Below are positions 31,812-39,926 of a stretch of DNA of 64,000 nt, piece by piece. The position numbers and the translations under genes are program-made. Source of the stretch: Desulforamulus ruminis DSM 2154 (GTDB taxonomy: Bacteria > Bacillota > Desulfotomaculia > Desulfotomaculales > Desulfotomaculaceae); assembly GCF_000215085.1 (NCBI RefSeq), contig NC_015589.1, positions 248,001 to 312,000 of the forward strand. Direction: 5' to 3'. The notes below the pieces were generated by a model that worked only from the letters and a program-made list of their open reading frames with translations, was not told where the DNA came from and searched no databases. Within the stretch, counting starts at the first letter, position 1. Each line of letters opens with the position of its first letter.

Positions 31812-33272
31812 ATGGAAATTTACAACACGCTGACCCGATTAAAGGAAGAGTTTATTCCCGGTGAGCCGGGGCAGGTCAAAATGTATGTCTGCGGTCCAAC
31901 CACCTATAACTTTATTCATTTGGGAAATGCCCGGCCACTGGTGTTTTTTGACACGGTCCGCCGGTATTTTATGTATAAAGGCTATAAGGTTTATTACATT
32001 CAAAACTTTACGGATGTGGACGATAAAATTATTAACCGGGCCAAGAAAGAAAACCTGGATCCCCTGGCCCTGGCCAAAAAATATATTAATGAATTCTTTG
32101 TGGATGGCGACGCGTTGAATGTACTCCGGGCGGACCGGTATCCGAAGGTTTCCGAACATATTAAAGAAATTATCAACTTAATCAAGCTGCTTCAGGAGCG
32201 GGGCCATGCCTATGAGGTGGAGGGGGACGTTTATTTTTCTGTGCGTAGTTTTCCCGGCTACGGCAAATTGTCCGGACGAAGTCTGGAAGATATGCAGGCG
32301 GGAGCCAGGGTTGAAGTGGATCCCAGGAAAAAGGACCCCATGGATTTTGCCCTGTGGAAAGCGGCTAAACCGGAAGAACCCAGCTGGCAAAGCCCCTGGG
32401 GCAACGGACGCCCCGGCTGGCATATTGAATGCTCGGCCATGGCCGGAAAATATCTTGGCAGCGGATTTGATATCCATGGCGGGGGGTTTGATTTAATCTT
32501 TCCCCATCATGAAAATGAAATCGCCCAGTCCGAGGCTGCCTGTAAACAACCCTTTGCCCGCTATTGGATGCACAACGGATTTATCACTGTGAATCAGGAG
32601 AAAATGTCTAAATCCCTGGGGAATTTCTTCTTGGTCAGGGAGATTTTAGATAAGTTCCCCCCGGATGTGATCAGGTGGTTTTTGCTTTCAACCCATTATC
32701 GCAGTCCTCTGGATTTTGATGATGAGAAGCTGGCGGTGGCCGGACGCGGGCTTGAACGAATTAAAACCGCCCTCCGCCTTCTTTATGAAGCCATGGAACG
32801 GCCTGCTTCCGGTGAAGAAGAGGCCGGCGCAGGAAGCTCCTTTCACGAGAAGCTGACCCTGCTGCGGCTGGAATTTGAAAAAGCCATGGATGACGATTTC
32901 AATACCGCCCTGGCGATCTCGGTATTTTTTGAATTAGCCAAAGAAATTAATATTTTGGTGAACGGAATGGGCGATAAAATTTCCCCGGAAGCCGTGCTGG
33001 CCATGGAGCAGGCCCATGATTTGGTGAAAGAGTTTAACCGGGTTTTAGGAGTATTGAAAGAAGATCCGGTCAGCGGCAAATTAGTCCTGGAAACTTCCGG
33101 CGAGGATGACGGATTGACCGAAGGACTGGTGCAACTGATTATTAAAATCAGGCAGGAGGCCCGCAGTAAAAAGGACTGGTCCACTGCAGACACCATTCGC
33201 GACGGTTTAAAGGAACTGGGGATTATCCTGGAAGACACTCCCCAGGGAGTTCGTTGGAAAAAGCAGGTGTAG
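31812..33272 (+). CDS. cysS: Cysteinyl-tRNA synthetase
   Basis: CysRS (486 residues). The N-terminus has MYVCGPTTYNFIHLGNARP, where Cys and the HIGH-like FIHLGN are seen; zinc ligands lie in the HIECSAMA and FPHHENE segments; KMSKSLGNF is the KMSKS loop. The helical C-terminal domain runs from about 350. It starts one base after cysE and shares that operon, linking cysteine synthesis with its charging. Confidence 0.97.
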   Translation: MEIYNTLTRLKEEFIPGEPGQVKMYVCGPTTYNFIHLGNARPLVFFDTVRRYFMYKGYKVYYIQNFTDVDDKIINRAKKENLDPLALAKKYINEFFVDGDALNVLRADRYPKVSEHIKEIINLIKLLQERGHAYEVEGDVYFSVRSFPGYGKLSGRSLEDMQAGARVEVDPRKKDPMDFALWKAAKPEEPSWQSPWGNGRPGWHIECSAMAGKYLGSGFDIHGGGFDLIFPHHENEIAQSEAACKQPFARYWMHNGFITVNQEKMSKSLGNFFLVREILDKFPPDVIRWFLLSTHYRSPLDFDDEKLAVAGRGLERIKTALRLLYEAMERPASGEEEAGAGSSFHEKLTLLRLEFEKAMDDDFNTALAISVFFELAKEINILVNGMGDKISPEAVLAMEQAHDLVKEFNRVLGVLKEDPVSGKLVLETSGEDDGLTEGLVQLIIKIRQEARSKKDWSTADTIRDGLKELGIILEDTPQGVRWKKQV

Positions 33273-33275
33273 GAT

Positions 33276-33686
33276 TTGGATAACCAATCTTTAGAACCCC
33301 GGGGGATAAAGCCCGAAGAGAGTCCAAGCCTGGTGCTGGCTTATATTGGGGATGCGGTTTATGAACTGGCGGTCAGGGAATATTTAGTACAGCGGGGCAT
33401 GGTTAAAGTGAACCAACTGCACCGGACGGCCGTGAAGTATGTGCGTGCCGGGGCCCAGGCCAAGGCGTTGTTTTCTCTGGAGGATAAACTTTCCGAAGAA
33501 GAAATGGCTGTGGTGCGCCGGGGCAGAAATGCCAAGTCGGGAACTCCGCCCAAGGGGGCCTGTGTGCTGGAATACCGCCATGCCACAGCCCTGGAAGCCC
33601 TGATCGGATATTTATATTTTAAAGAACGTCATGAGAGAGTTCGGGAAATCATCAGCATGGCTGTGAATGAAATAAGCCGTCAGTAG
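33276..33686 (+). CDS. mrnC: Mini-ribonuclease III
   Basis: MrnC (136 residues) is an RNase III catalytic domain without a dsRNA-binding domain; in Bacillus it matures 23S rRNA. The dimerising catalytic helix carries LAYIGDAVYELAVREYL with the conserved Asp, and a second acidic position lies in ALEALIGYLYF. A TTG start 3 bp after cysS is used. Its usual position is behind cysS. The gap to the next gene holds palindromic element B. Confidence 0.93.
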   Translation: MDNQSLEPRGIKPEESPSLVLAYIGDAVYELAVREYLVQRGMVKVNQLHRTAVKYVRAGAQAKALFSLEDKLSEEEMAVVRRGRNAKSGTPPKGACVLEYRHATALEALIGYLYFKERHERVREIISMAVNEISRQ

Positions 33687-33882
33687 CTAAAGGGTACTCT
33701 AGTTGCTGGACTTAAGGGTAATAGCTCATAGGTCCAGTTGGTAGCCTTGCGGGTAATACTTTAGGGTCCTGTTGTTTGTAATGGTAACCAAGACCAAGGG
33801 CACAACCGATAAGACGAACAACAGGACCCTAAAGACAGCCTATGAGTCTAGCAACAAGATCCGAAGAATGCCTATTAGGTTA
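33687..33882. repeat. Composite palindromic element B (mrnC-thyX gap)
   Basis: The core is a perfect 17-bp inverted repeat, TTTAGGGTCCTGTTGTT (33760-33776) and AACAACAGGACCCTAAA (33817-33833), with a 40-nt loop. Outside it are further degenerate copies of the same unit: direct in the left part (TAGCTAAAGGGTA, TTAAGGGTAATAGCTCATAGGTCCAG) and inverted in the right part (CCTATGAGTCTAGCAACAAGATCC). It fills the space from the mrnC stop to the thyX ribosome site. Confidence 0.75.
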
Positions 33883-33897
33883 GAGGGAGAGAGTTAT

Positions 33898-34647
33898 GTG
33901 GCCAAAGCAACATTGAAAGTTCGATTATTACAGCATACACCGGAACCGGAGAAACTGGTGGCCATGGCTGCCAGGCTGTGCTATTCACCTTCCGGCATTG
34001 ATGATCTGGCAGAGGATGTCATCCATTCGGATCAGCAGCAATTTATTAAAAAACTGATGGATATGGGACATTATACCACCATTGAGCATATTTCCTTTAC
34101 CTTTGGTGTTGAAGGAGTATCCAGGAGTCTACTGGCCCAGCTCACCCGGCACCGCATCGCCAGCTTCAGTGTGCAGTCCCAGCGTTATGTAGGTGAAACG
34201 CGAGCGCAGAATAAACAGGGAATTTTTGATTATATTATTCCGGAGACCATTCTTCAACTGGGACCGGAAGCTGTGGCGGAGTTTGAAAGTCAAATGACCC
34301 GGATTCAAGCCTGGTATGACGGTTGGGTGCAGAAGCTGGGCGGGGGCAGGGTTGCTTATGAGGATGCCCGTTTTGTACTGCCCAATGCTGCGGAAACCAA
34401 GCTGGTGGTAACCATGAATGCCCGGGAATTGCGTCACTTTTTTGATTTGCGTTGTTGCAATCGAGCGCAGTGGGAAATTCGCAATCTGGCGGAGCAAATG
34501 CTGAAGCTGGTAAAAGAAGCGGCTCCCACTATTTTCAGGGACGCCGGCCCCAGTTGTTTATCCGGTCCCTGCCCGGAAGGAAAGCTTAGCTGTGGTAAAA
34601 TGCCTGAGGTCCGTAAAAAGTTCGGGATGATAAAATCCGGAGAGTGA
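33898..34647 (+). CDS. thyX: Flavin-dependent thymidylate synthase
   Basis: ThyX (249 residues) makes dTMP from dUMP using FAD, NAD(P)H and methylenetetrahydrofolate. The ThyX motif appears as RHRIASFSVQSQRY (RHRxxSxxxxSxR). The GTG at 33898 is chosen: GGGAG lies 9 nt before it and the family N-terminus (KVRLLQHTPEPEKL) starts right after. A reading from 33772 would add 42 residues encoded by palindromic element B. The C-terminal tail has three Cys (SCLSGPCPEGKLSCGK) that are not part of the catalytic core and could bind metal. Confidence 0.94.
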   Translation: MAKATLKVRLLQHTPEPEKLVAMAARLCYSPSGIDDLAEDVIHSDQQQFIKKLMDMGHYTTIEHISFTFGVEGVSRSLLAQLTRHRIASFSVQSQRYVGETRAQNKQGIFDYIIPETILQLGPEAVAEFESQMTRIQAWYDGWVQKLGGGRVAYEDARFVLPNAAETKLVVTMNARELRHFFDLRCCNRAQWEIRNLAEQMLKLVKEAAPTIFRDAGPSCLSGPCPEGKLSCGKMPEVRKKFGMIKSGE

Positions 34648-34653
34648 TCCTAT

Positions 34654-34818
34654 ATGAATCTTCCTTTGGTGATTTTAACCCTTTGGGGAGTCGCCCTTAT
34701 TTTAGGGGTTACGGGAGTGTTTATCCGCAAAAGACTTCTTATTTTCCTGGGCATGGCTGCTGCTGTGGCCGGGGTTATTGCAACCTTTTATTTAAAGTAT
34801 CTGGTGTCCAAGCTGTAG
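34654..34818 (+). CDS. Small membrane protein, 54 residues
   Basis: A short open frame starting 6 bp after thyX and ending exactly at the border of palindromic element C. Its two hydrophobic helices (NLPLVILTLWGVALILGVTG and LLIFLGMAAAVAGVIATFYL) are separated by a basic turn (FIRKR), giving a helical-hairpin topology. A GGAGAG about 9 nt upstream can serve as ribosome site. Codon use is like the neighbours. I do not recognise a family. Confidence 0.6.
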   Translation: MNLPLVILTLWGVALILGVTGVFIRKRLLIFLGMAAAVAGVIATFYLKYLVSKL

Positions 34819-35053
34819 GCTAGGGATATTTAGCCTTATGCTGCATTTCTGTTAGGTCCTGTGGTTAGCCTAACAGGCATTCCTTAGGGGTCTCGTTGTT
34901 AGTGTGAATGCACTTCTTTTAGAACCCAAGCCTAAGGAATGCTTAAATACGAACAACAAGACCCTAAAACAAAACAGTATAAGTCAGGACCCCGGGGAAT
35001 TTCAGCATAAGGCTAATAACGGGACCTCAGAGAAAGGCAGTATAAGACTAGCA
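34819..35053. repeat. Composite palindromic element C (small ORF-rlmB gap)
   Basis: A nested palindrome of about 235 bp. TAGCCTTATGCTG (34831-34843) pairs with CAGCATAAGGCTA (35003-35015), and TTAGGGGTCTCGTTGTT (34884-34900) pairs with AACAACAAGACCCTAA (34952-34967) with one mismatch. The centre (about 34901-34951) is a separate segment. The whole element aligns with the reverse complement of element D. It ends 1-2 bp before the rlmB Shine-Dalgarno. Confidence 0.8.
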
Positions 35054-35065
35054 GGAGGCGATCTG

Positions 35066-35797
35066 GTGAGCGAAATCATTGCCGGGCGCAACCCGGTTCG
35101 TGAAGCACTTCGGGCAGGGCGTCCCATCAATAAGGTGATTATGGCCAAAGGAACCCCTTCCGGACCTTTGGGAGAAATTACTAGGATGGTCCGGGAAGCA
35201 GGCATTCCCATCCAAACGGTTGACCGGGCGTACCTGGATAAATTACAAACCGGCGTACCTCACCAGGGTATTGTCGCTTATGCTGCGGCCAAGCAGTATG
35301 TGGAAGTGGAGGATATTCTGAGTGCTGCCCGGTCAAAGGGTCAGGAGCCCTTTATGGTGATGCTGGATGAAATAAACGATCCTCATAACCTGGGGGCGAT
35401 TCTGCGTACCTGTGATGCGGCCGGTGTGCACGGGGTAATCATCCCTCAGCGCAGATCCGTCGCTTTAACGGCAACGGTGGCCAAAGCTTCCGCAGGAGCG
35501 GTGGAGTATGTACCGGTGGCTCGGGTAACCAATCTGGATCAAACCATTCGTTCGTTAAAGGAGCAAGGGCTTTGGGTTGTGGGGGCGGAGATGGACGGCC
35601 CGGACCTGTTTTGGCAGGCTAAATTAACCGGTCCTCTGCTGCTGGTGATTGGCGGGGAAGGAAAGGGACTGGGCAGATTGCTTAAGGAAAGATGCGATAT
35701 GCTGGTCCGTCTGCCCATGCTGGGACAAGTAGGCTCCTTAAATGCCTCGGTGGCAGCTGCATTATTGGTGTATGAGGTCGTACGCCAGAGAGGGTAG
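35066..35797 (+). CDS. rlmB: 23S rRNA 2'-O-ribose methyltransferase, RlmB family
   Basis: A SPOUT methyltransferase of 243 residues. The N-terminal substrate-binding domain begins IIAGRNPVREALRAG; the knotted SAM-binding domain has the three TrmH motifs: NDPHNLGAILRTCDAAG, then GGEGKGLGRLLKERCD, and LPMLGQVGSLNASVAAALLVYE. It is expected to methylate a 23S rRNA ribose. The GTG at 35066 follows CAGGAGG; a longer reading from ATG 34904 would translate 54 codons of palindromic element C and is unlikely. It is 2 bp from the next gene. Confidence 0.93.
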   Translation: MSEIIAGRNPVREALRAGRPINKVIMAKGTPSGPLGEITRMVREAGIPIQTVDRAYLDKLQTGVPHQGIVAYAAAKQYVEVEDILSAARSKGQEPFMVMLDEINDPHNLGAILRTCDAAGVHGVIIPQRRSVALTATVAKASAGAVEYVPVARVTNLDQTIRSLKEQGLWVVGAEMDGPDLFWQAKLTGPLLLVIGGEGKGLGRLLKERCDMLVRLPMLGQVGSLNASVAAALLVYEVVRQRG

Positions 35798-35799
35798 GT

Positions 35800-36318
35800 T
35801 TGTCCGTGCAAGATTTTTATGTAGTGGATGGATATAATGTTATTCACGCCTGGCCGGATTTTGAAGGAATCAAAGCCGGCGGGCTGGACCATTGCAGGGA
35901 TAGACTGATTGACATCCTAGCCAATTTTGCTGCCTTCAGCGGAGCCCGGGTGAAAGTGATTTTCGATGCCCACTTGGTTAAAAGCGGCATTGAGCATGCG
36001 GAGTTTATTCATGGCGTTGAGGTGTTTTACACCCAAGAGGGAGAAACCGCTGACTCGTTGATTGAAAGATTGGTGGGGGATTTGGGCAAGCTGGGAACCG
36101 TCTATGTGGTAACCTCCGATTGGGATGAACAAAGAATTATTTTTGGCCGCGGGGCTTTTCGGGTAACACCGAAAGAGTTTAGAGAGCAAATCGTACAGAT
36201 AAATCGACAGCAACAGGAGAATTATAACAAAGAAAATCCCACAGAAGGCTATCTGGAGGACAAATTGCCTCGAGAAATCAGGATAATTATGGAAAAATGG
36301 CGTCGCGGGAAGAACTGA
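35800..36318 (+). CDS. NYN/PIN-type RNase, YacP (Rae1) family
   Basis: A 172-residue YacP-type protein. The NYN domain shows DGYNVIHAWPDF, with the first catalytic Asp, and further acidic positions in FDAH, ETADSLIERL and TSDWDEQRII. Bacillus YacP (Rae1) is a ribosome-associated mRNA endonuclease; the role here is inferred from family and position (rlmB-yacP-sigH, as in Bacillus). A TTG at 35800 or GTG at 35806 can start it. Confidence 0.9.
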   Translation: MSVQDFYVVDGYNVIHAWPDFEGIKAGGLDHCRDRLIDILANFAAFSGARVKVIFDAHLVKSGIEHAEFIHGVEVFYTQEGETADSLIERLVGDLGKLGTVYVVTSDWDEQRIIFGRGAFRVTPKEFREQIVQINRQQQENYNKENPTEGYLEDKLPREIRIIMEKWRRGKN

Positions 36319-36346
36319 TGCCTGTCCGGGTTGGACTTTTTTTACC

Positions 36347-36376
36347 TTGACGAGTCTTTTTAACATAAGATATAAT
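36347..36376 (+). promoter_or_regulatory. sigH promoter
   Basis: TTGACG (36347-36352) and TATAAT (36371-36376) with an 18-bp spacer, about 135 nt upstream of sigH. It looks like a sigma-A promoter. Confidence 0.7.
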
Positions 36377-36513
36377 GATTCATGGAACTCTCTAAGAACG
36401 TTCTTTTTTTAAATAATTAACTATTTAACCAATGGGTAAACAGACCCCGGTGATATTAACGGATATGTCGTTTTTCTTTTTTGTAGTTGCTTAGTGATAA
36501 AGAAGCGGGGGCG

Positions 36514-37164
36514 ATGGATTTGAATTCAAATGCACAAAGGGAAGTTTCCGGAGGCTACCAGGTAATGGTTGATGAAGATGTCGTCGAGTTTGCTCGTGAA
36601 GGTGACGATGCGGCCCTGGAGTACTTGATTAACAAGTATAAAAACTTTGTGCGTGCCAAAGCCCGCTCGTATTTTCTGATCGGCGCAGATAGAGAAGATA
36701 TTATCCAGGAAGGCATGATCGGTTTATATAAAGCCATTCGTGATTTTAGAATGGACAAATTATCTTCCTTCCGGGCTTTTGCGGAACTATGTATCACCCG
36801 GCAAATCATTACCGCCATCAAAACCGCCACCCGGCAAAAGCATATCCCTTTAAATTCTTATGTCTCATTAAACAAACCCATTTACGACGAGGATTCGGAT
36901 CGTACCCTGCTGGATGTAATCTCCGGTTCTAAAATTACCGACCCTGAGGAACTGATTATCAGCAGGGAAGAATTTGACGACATTGAAGAAAAAATGGGTG
37001 AAATTCTAAGCTCCCTGGAATGGAAAGTTTTAATGTCCTACCTGGAAGGGAAGTCCTACCAGGAAATTGCCGAAGATCTGAAGCGCCATGTCAAGTCCAT
37101 TGATAATGCGCTGCAAAGGGTCAAACGAAAGCTTGAGAGATACCTGGAAAAACGAGAAGTATAA
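36514..37164 (+). CDS. sigH: RNA polymerase sigma factor SigH (sigma-30)
   Basis: SigH (216 residues) directs transition-phase and early sporulation transcription. Region 2 (AREGDDAALEYLINKYKNFV to DREDIIQEGMIGLYKAIRDF) and region 4 (LEWKVLMSYLEGKSYQEIAEDLKRHVKSIDNALQRVKRKL, split here by position) are both present and the size is standard. ATG 36514 gives the family N-terminus. The presence of SigH supports a spore former. A terminator follows at once. Confidence 0.95.
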   Translation: MDLNSNAQREVSGGYQVMVDEDVVEFAREGDDAALEYLINKYKNFVRAKARSYFLIGADREDIIQEGMIGLYKAIRDFRMDKLSSFRAFAELCITRQIITAIKTATRQKHIPLNSYVSLNKPIYDEDSDRTLLDVISGSKITDPEELIISREEFDDIEEKMGEILSSLEWKVLMSYLEGKSYQEIAEDLKRHVKSIDNALQRVKRKLERYLEKREV

Positions 37165-37174
37165 TCTGCCAGCC

Positions 37175-37200
37175 AACCCCGGGACCCCCGGGGTTATTTT
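37175..37200 (+). terminator. sigH terminator
   Basis: AACCCCGGG (37175-37183) pairs with CCCGGGGTT (37187-37195), followed by ATTTTAAT. Confidence 0.85.
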
Positions 37201-37303
37201 AATGCCAATAATTCTACAAGGGCATATTATTTACCTTTATTTAATATAAAAAATTTAAAGTTAAAAATCTGTAACATTTCCAGACAATACTTTTGGTGAA
37301 TGG

Positions 37304-37332
37304 TTGACAGTAACATGCTTATCTGTTATTAT
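37304..37332 (+). promoter_or_regulatory. Promoter of the tRNA cluster
   Basis: TTGACA (37304-37309), a 17-bp spacer and TATTAT (37327-37332), about 24 nt before the first tRNA. A second possible -10 (TATAAT, 37591-37596) lies before tRNA-fMet. Confidence 0.85.
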
Positions 37333-37362
37333 ATCTCTTGCGCGGTTTGATCCGAATTCTGT

Positions 37363-37438
37363 GCCGACGTAGCTCAATTGGTAGAGCAGCTGACTTGTAA
37401 TCAGCAGGTTGCGGGTTCGAGTCCCATCGTCGGCTCCA
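37363..37438 (+). tRNA. tRNA-Thr (TGT)
   Basis: A 76-nt cloverleaf: acceptor GCCGACG/CGTCGGC, anticodon loop CTTGTAA giving TGT, T arm GGTTCGAGTCC, encoded CCA. Confidence 0.97.
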
Positions 37439-37447
37439 TTTATATAC

Positions 37448-37533
<86 letters not shown>

Positions 37534-37608
37534 GTTCACCCCTTCGCAGGCGGAATAATATTTTAGTTGCTCATGAACTTTTGCCTGTGATATAATATTT
37601 TATGTTGA

Positions 37609-37684
<76 letters not shown>

Positions 37685-37687
37685 AAT

Positions 37688-37763
37688 GCTGCTATAGCTC
37701 AGTAGGTAGAGCGTATCCTTGGTAAGGATAAGGTCACCGGTTCAATCCCGGTTAGCAGCTCCA
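37688..37763 (+). tRNA. tRNA-Thr (GGT)
   Basis: A 76-nt cloverleaf: acceptor GCTGCTA/TAGCAGC, anticodon loop TTGGTAA giving GGT, T arm GGTTCAATCCC, encoded CCA. It starts 3 nt after the fMet gene. Confidence 0.96.
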
Positions 37764-37770
37764 AAATTTT

Positions 37771-37847
37771 GGCGGCGTAGCTCAGTTGGTCAGAGCACTC
37801 GGTTCATACCCGTGGGGTCACTGGTTCAAATCCAGTCGCCGCTACCA
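37771..37847 (+). tRNA. tRNA-Met (CAT), elongator
   Basis: A 77-nt cloverleaf with acceptor GGCGGCG/CGCCGCT, anticodon loop TTCATAC giving CAT, T arm ACTGG/CCAGT and encoded CCA. It pairs normally at the first stem (G1-T72), unlike the initiator. The anticodon stem CTCGG/CCGTG has a T-T mismatch at 28-42, where the usual sequence is CACGG. Confidence 0.94.
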
Positions 37848-37855
37848 AACAGCAT

Positions 37856-37880
37856 CCAGTCCGAGGGGACTGGTTTTTTT
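37856..37880 (+). terminator. tRNA cluster terminator
   Basis: CCAGTCC (37856-37862), GAGG loop, GGACTGG (37867-37873), then seven T. A textbook Rho-independent terminator. Confidence 0.95.
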
Positions 37881-37885
37881 GTATT

Positions 37886-38140
37886 TAGCCACTGCAGCCT
37901 AATACTGCATTGCTTTGAGGCTCTGTTGTTTGCCTTATACTGAAATTATCCGGGGCCCTGTTGCTAGTAGCCTTATACTGTTTTTCTCTAAGGTCTTGTT
38001 GTTCGTATTTAAGTATTTCCTTTGGGCTTGGGTTCTAAAAGAAAGTGCATTCATACTACGTAACAACGAGACCTCCAAGGAATGCCCGTCAGGCTAACAA
38101 CAGGACCAAGGAGAAATGCGGCATAAGGCTAAAGCCAACA
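37886..38140. repeat. Composite palindromic element D (tRNA cluster-tuf gap)
   Basis: About 250 bp with three direct units on the left (from CAGCCTAATACTGCATT at 37895, GCCTTATACTGAAATT at 37932, TAGCCTTATACTG at 37968), a central segment (37998-38067), and inverted units on the right (AACAACGAGACCTCCAAGG, then AACAACAGGACC...GGCATAAGGCT). The order and sequence match the reverse complement of element C throughout. It lies after a terminator and before the tuf promoter, so it need not be transcribed with tuf. Confidence 0.8.
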
Positions 38141-38212
38141 ACGGAACTAAGAAGAAAATCCCCAATAAAAGCAGGATTTTTCCATTTCTTATCGAATCGT
38201 TCCTATGAATTG

Positions 38213-38241
38213 TTGACAGGTATAGAATTGGCATCAATGTG
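38213..38241 (+). promoter_or_regulatory. Candidate tuf (copy 1) promoter
   Basis: A clear TTGACA (38213-38218) lies about 90 nt before tuf; the matching -10 is weak (CAATGT/AATGTG near 38235-38241). The leader then has GGAGGAGGAG directly before the start. Confidence 0.45.
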
Positions 38242-38309
38242 AAATAACTGTAGGGAATGACGGCTATTTTTAGCAAACCTTGAAATTGATGGAGGAGGAG
38301 AAATTTTCC

Positions 38310-39512
38310 ATGGCTAAGGCAAAATTTGAACGGAATAAACCCCACGTAAACATTGGAACCATCGGTCACGTTGACCACGGCAAAACCACCCTGACCGCAG
38401 CAATTACCGTGGTGCTGTCCACCGCCGGCGGCGCATCCGTAAAACGTTACGACGAAATTGACAACGCACCGGAAGAACGTGAACGGGGTATTACCATTAA
38501 CACCGCCCACGTTGAATACGAAACCGGCAACCGTCACTATGCCCACGTGGACTGCCCGGGCCACGCCGACTATGTTAAGAACATGATCACCGGAGCAGCC
38601 CAGATGGACGGAGCGATTCTGGTAGTATCCGCCGCAGACGGCCCGATGCCCCAGACCCGTGAGCACATCCTGCTGTCCCGTCAGGTAGGGGTTCCCTATA
38701 TCGTAGTCTTCCTGAACAAATCCGACATGGTGGACGACGCGGAACTGCTGGAACTGGTAGACATGGAAGTAAGAGAACTGCTGAACTCCTACGAGTTCCC
38801 CGGGGACGACACACCCATCGTGGCAGGTTCCGGATTAAAAGCATTGGAATGCGGATGCGGCAAACGGGAGTGCGAATGGTGCGGCAAAGTGTGGGAACTG
38901 ATGGATAATGTAGATGCTTACATTCCCACCCCTGAACGTGCCGTGGATAAGCCGTTCCTGATGCCGGTGGAAGACGTGTTCTCCATTACCGGACGTGGTA
39001 CGGTAGCCACCGGCCGTGTAGAACGGGGTCAAGTAAAAGTACAGGATGAAATTGAAATCGTAGGACTGAGCGACAAACCTCGGAAGACGGTAGTAACGGG
39101 CGTGGAAATGTTCCGGAAACTGCTGGATTATGCTCAGGCCGGTGATAATATTGGAGCGCTGCTGCGTGGTGTAGACCGCAAAGAAATCGAGCGTGGCCAG
39201 GTATTGGCGAAGCCCGGCAGCATCAAACCGCACACCAAATTCAGTGCGGAAGTGTATGTGCTGACCAAAGAAGAAGGTGGACGTCACACCCCGTTCTTTA
39301 ACGGCTATCGTCCACAGTTCTACTTCCGTACCACGGATGTGACGGGTATCGTAACCCTGCCGGAAGGCGTGGAAATGGTAATGCCCGGAGATAACATCAA
39401 AGTGGACATCGACCTGATTACCCCCATCGCCATTGAAGAAGGACTGCGCTTTGCCATTCGTGAAGGCGGACGTACCGTAGGCGCCGGCGTGGTAACCGGT
39501 ATCCGGGAGTAA
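38310..39512 (+). CDS. tuf: Elongation factor Tu, copy 1
   Basis: EF-Tu (400 residues) delivers aminoacyl-tRNA to the ribosome. GTPase motifs GHVDHGKT (19-26), DCPGHADY (81-88) and NKSD (136-139) are present. An insert in the G domain, [17 protein letters not shown], has four Cys at 181, 183, 188 and 191 that could bind a metal. The ATG at 38310 follows GGAGGAGGAG and equals the start of copy 2; the earlier ATG at 38280 lies before that site. Unlike copy 2 it is a stand-alone gene with its own terminator. Confidence 0.97.
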   Translation: MAKAKFERNKPHVNIGTIGHVDHGKTTLTAAITVVLSTAGGASVKRYDEIDNAPEERERGITINTAHVEYETGNRHYAHVDCPGHADYVKNMITGAAQMDGAILVVSAADGPMPQTREHILLSRQVGVPYIVVFLNKSDMVDDAELLELVDMEVRELLNSYEFPGDDTPIVAGSGLKALECGCGKRECEWCGKVWELMDNVDAYIPTPERAVDKPFLMPVEDVFSITGRGTVATGRVERGQVKVQDEIEIVGLSDKPRKTVVTGVEMFRKLLDYAQAGDNIGALLRGVDRKEIERGQVLAKPGSIKPHTKFSAEVYVLTKEEGGRHTPFFNGYRPQFYFRTTDVTGIVTLPEGVEMVMPGDNIKVDIDLITPIAIEEGLRFAIREGGRTVGAGVVTGIRE

Positions 39513-39536
39513 TTTTAACTTAGTGTTCCGCTTGGC
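38310..39536 (+). repeat. Duplicated tuf block, copy 1
   Basis: This interval and 54500-55726 read the same base for base as far as I can follow, from the ATG to 24 bp beyond the stop codon (ending CTTGGC). Similarity stops sharply at both ends, as expected from gene conversion. Confidence 0.9.
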
Positions 39537-39568
39537 GGGTTTAATTGCAAAAGGGTAGAGATTTGACC

Positions 39569-39600
39569 AGGGGGTGAGTTTTCAGCTTGCCCCCTTTTTA
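39569..39600 (+). terminator. tuf (copy 1) terminator
   Basis: GGGGG (39570-39574) and CCCCC (39590-39594) form the stem, followed by TTTTTA. Confidence 0.75.
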
Positions 39601-39745
39601 TATGATGACACCAAGTCAATATTGGAAAGCCTTGCGTAATAGTTAAAGACAAGAATCATTATTAAAGTGGGTTTAATTGCAAATGGTATTAAAAACCAAT
39701 ATTTGAGACAAAATACTGTTATGGATGACTCCGTCACATAAGCTA

Positions 39746-39774
39746 TTGACATACAACATCACTTGTGATAAATT
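39746..39774 (+). promoter_or_regulatory. Candidate promoter of rpmG-secE-nusG
   Basis: TTGACA at 39746-39751 with TAAATT at 39769-39774 (17-bp spacer). The -10 is imperfect; TATATT at 39783-39788 is another option. Confidence 0.45.
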
Positions 39775-39818
39775 TGTTAAGGTATATTAAGAGGACATAG
39801 TCGGTTCAAGTCTTTTTT

Positions 39819-39904
39819 ATGCTGTCAAAAATTTCAAGGTGACAGTATAAGGGCAACGAGGCTTCGGTCTTGGCCCAAGACTTGGCGGAAGCCAAGTTTT
39901 CTTT
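39819..39904 (+). promoter_or_regulatory. Structured leader before rpmG, attenuator-like
   Basis: Three stems can form: TATGCTGTCA/TGACAGTATA (about 39819-39850), GTCTT/AAGAC (39867-39871 with 39877-39881), and CTTGGC/GCCAAG (39881-39896, loop GGAA) followed by TTTTCTTTAG, which looks like a terminator. The last two cannot both be complete because they share position 39881. A ribosomal protein attenuator is possible. No other feature is seen in 39601-39926. Confidence 0.4.
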
Positions 39905-39926
39905 AGTTTTTAGGGAGGTGTCAACA

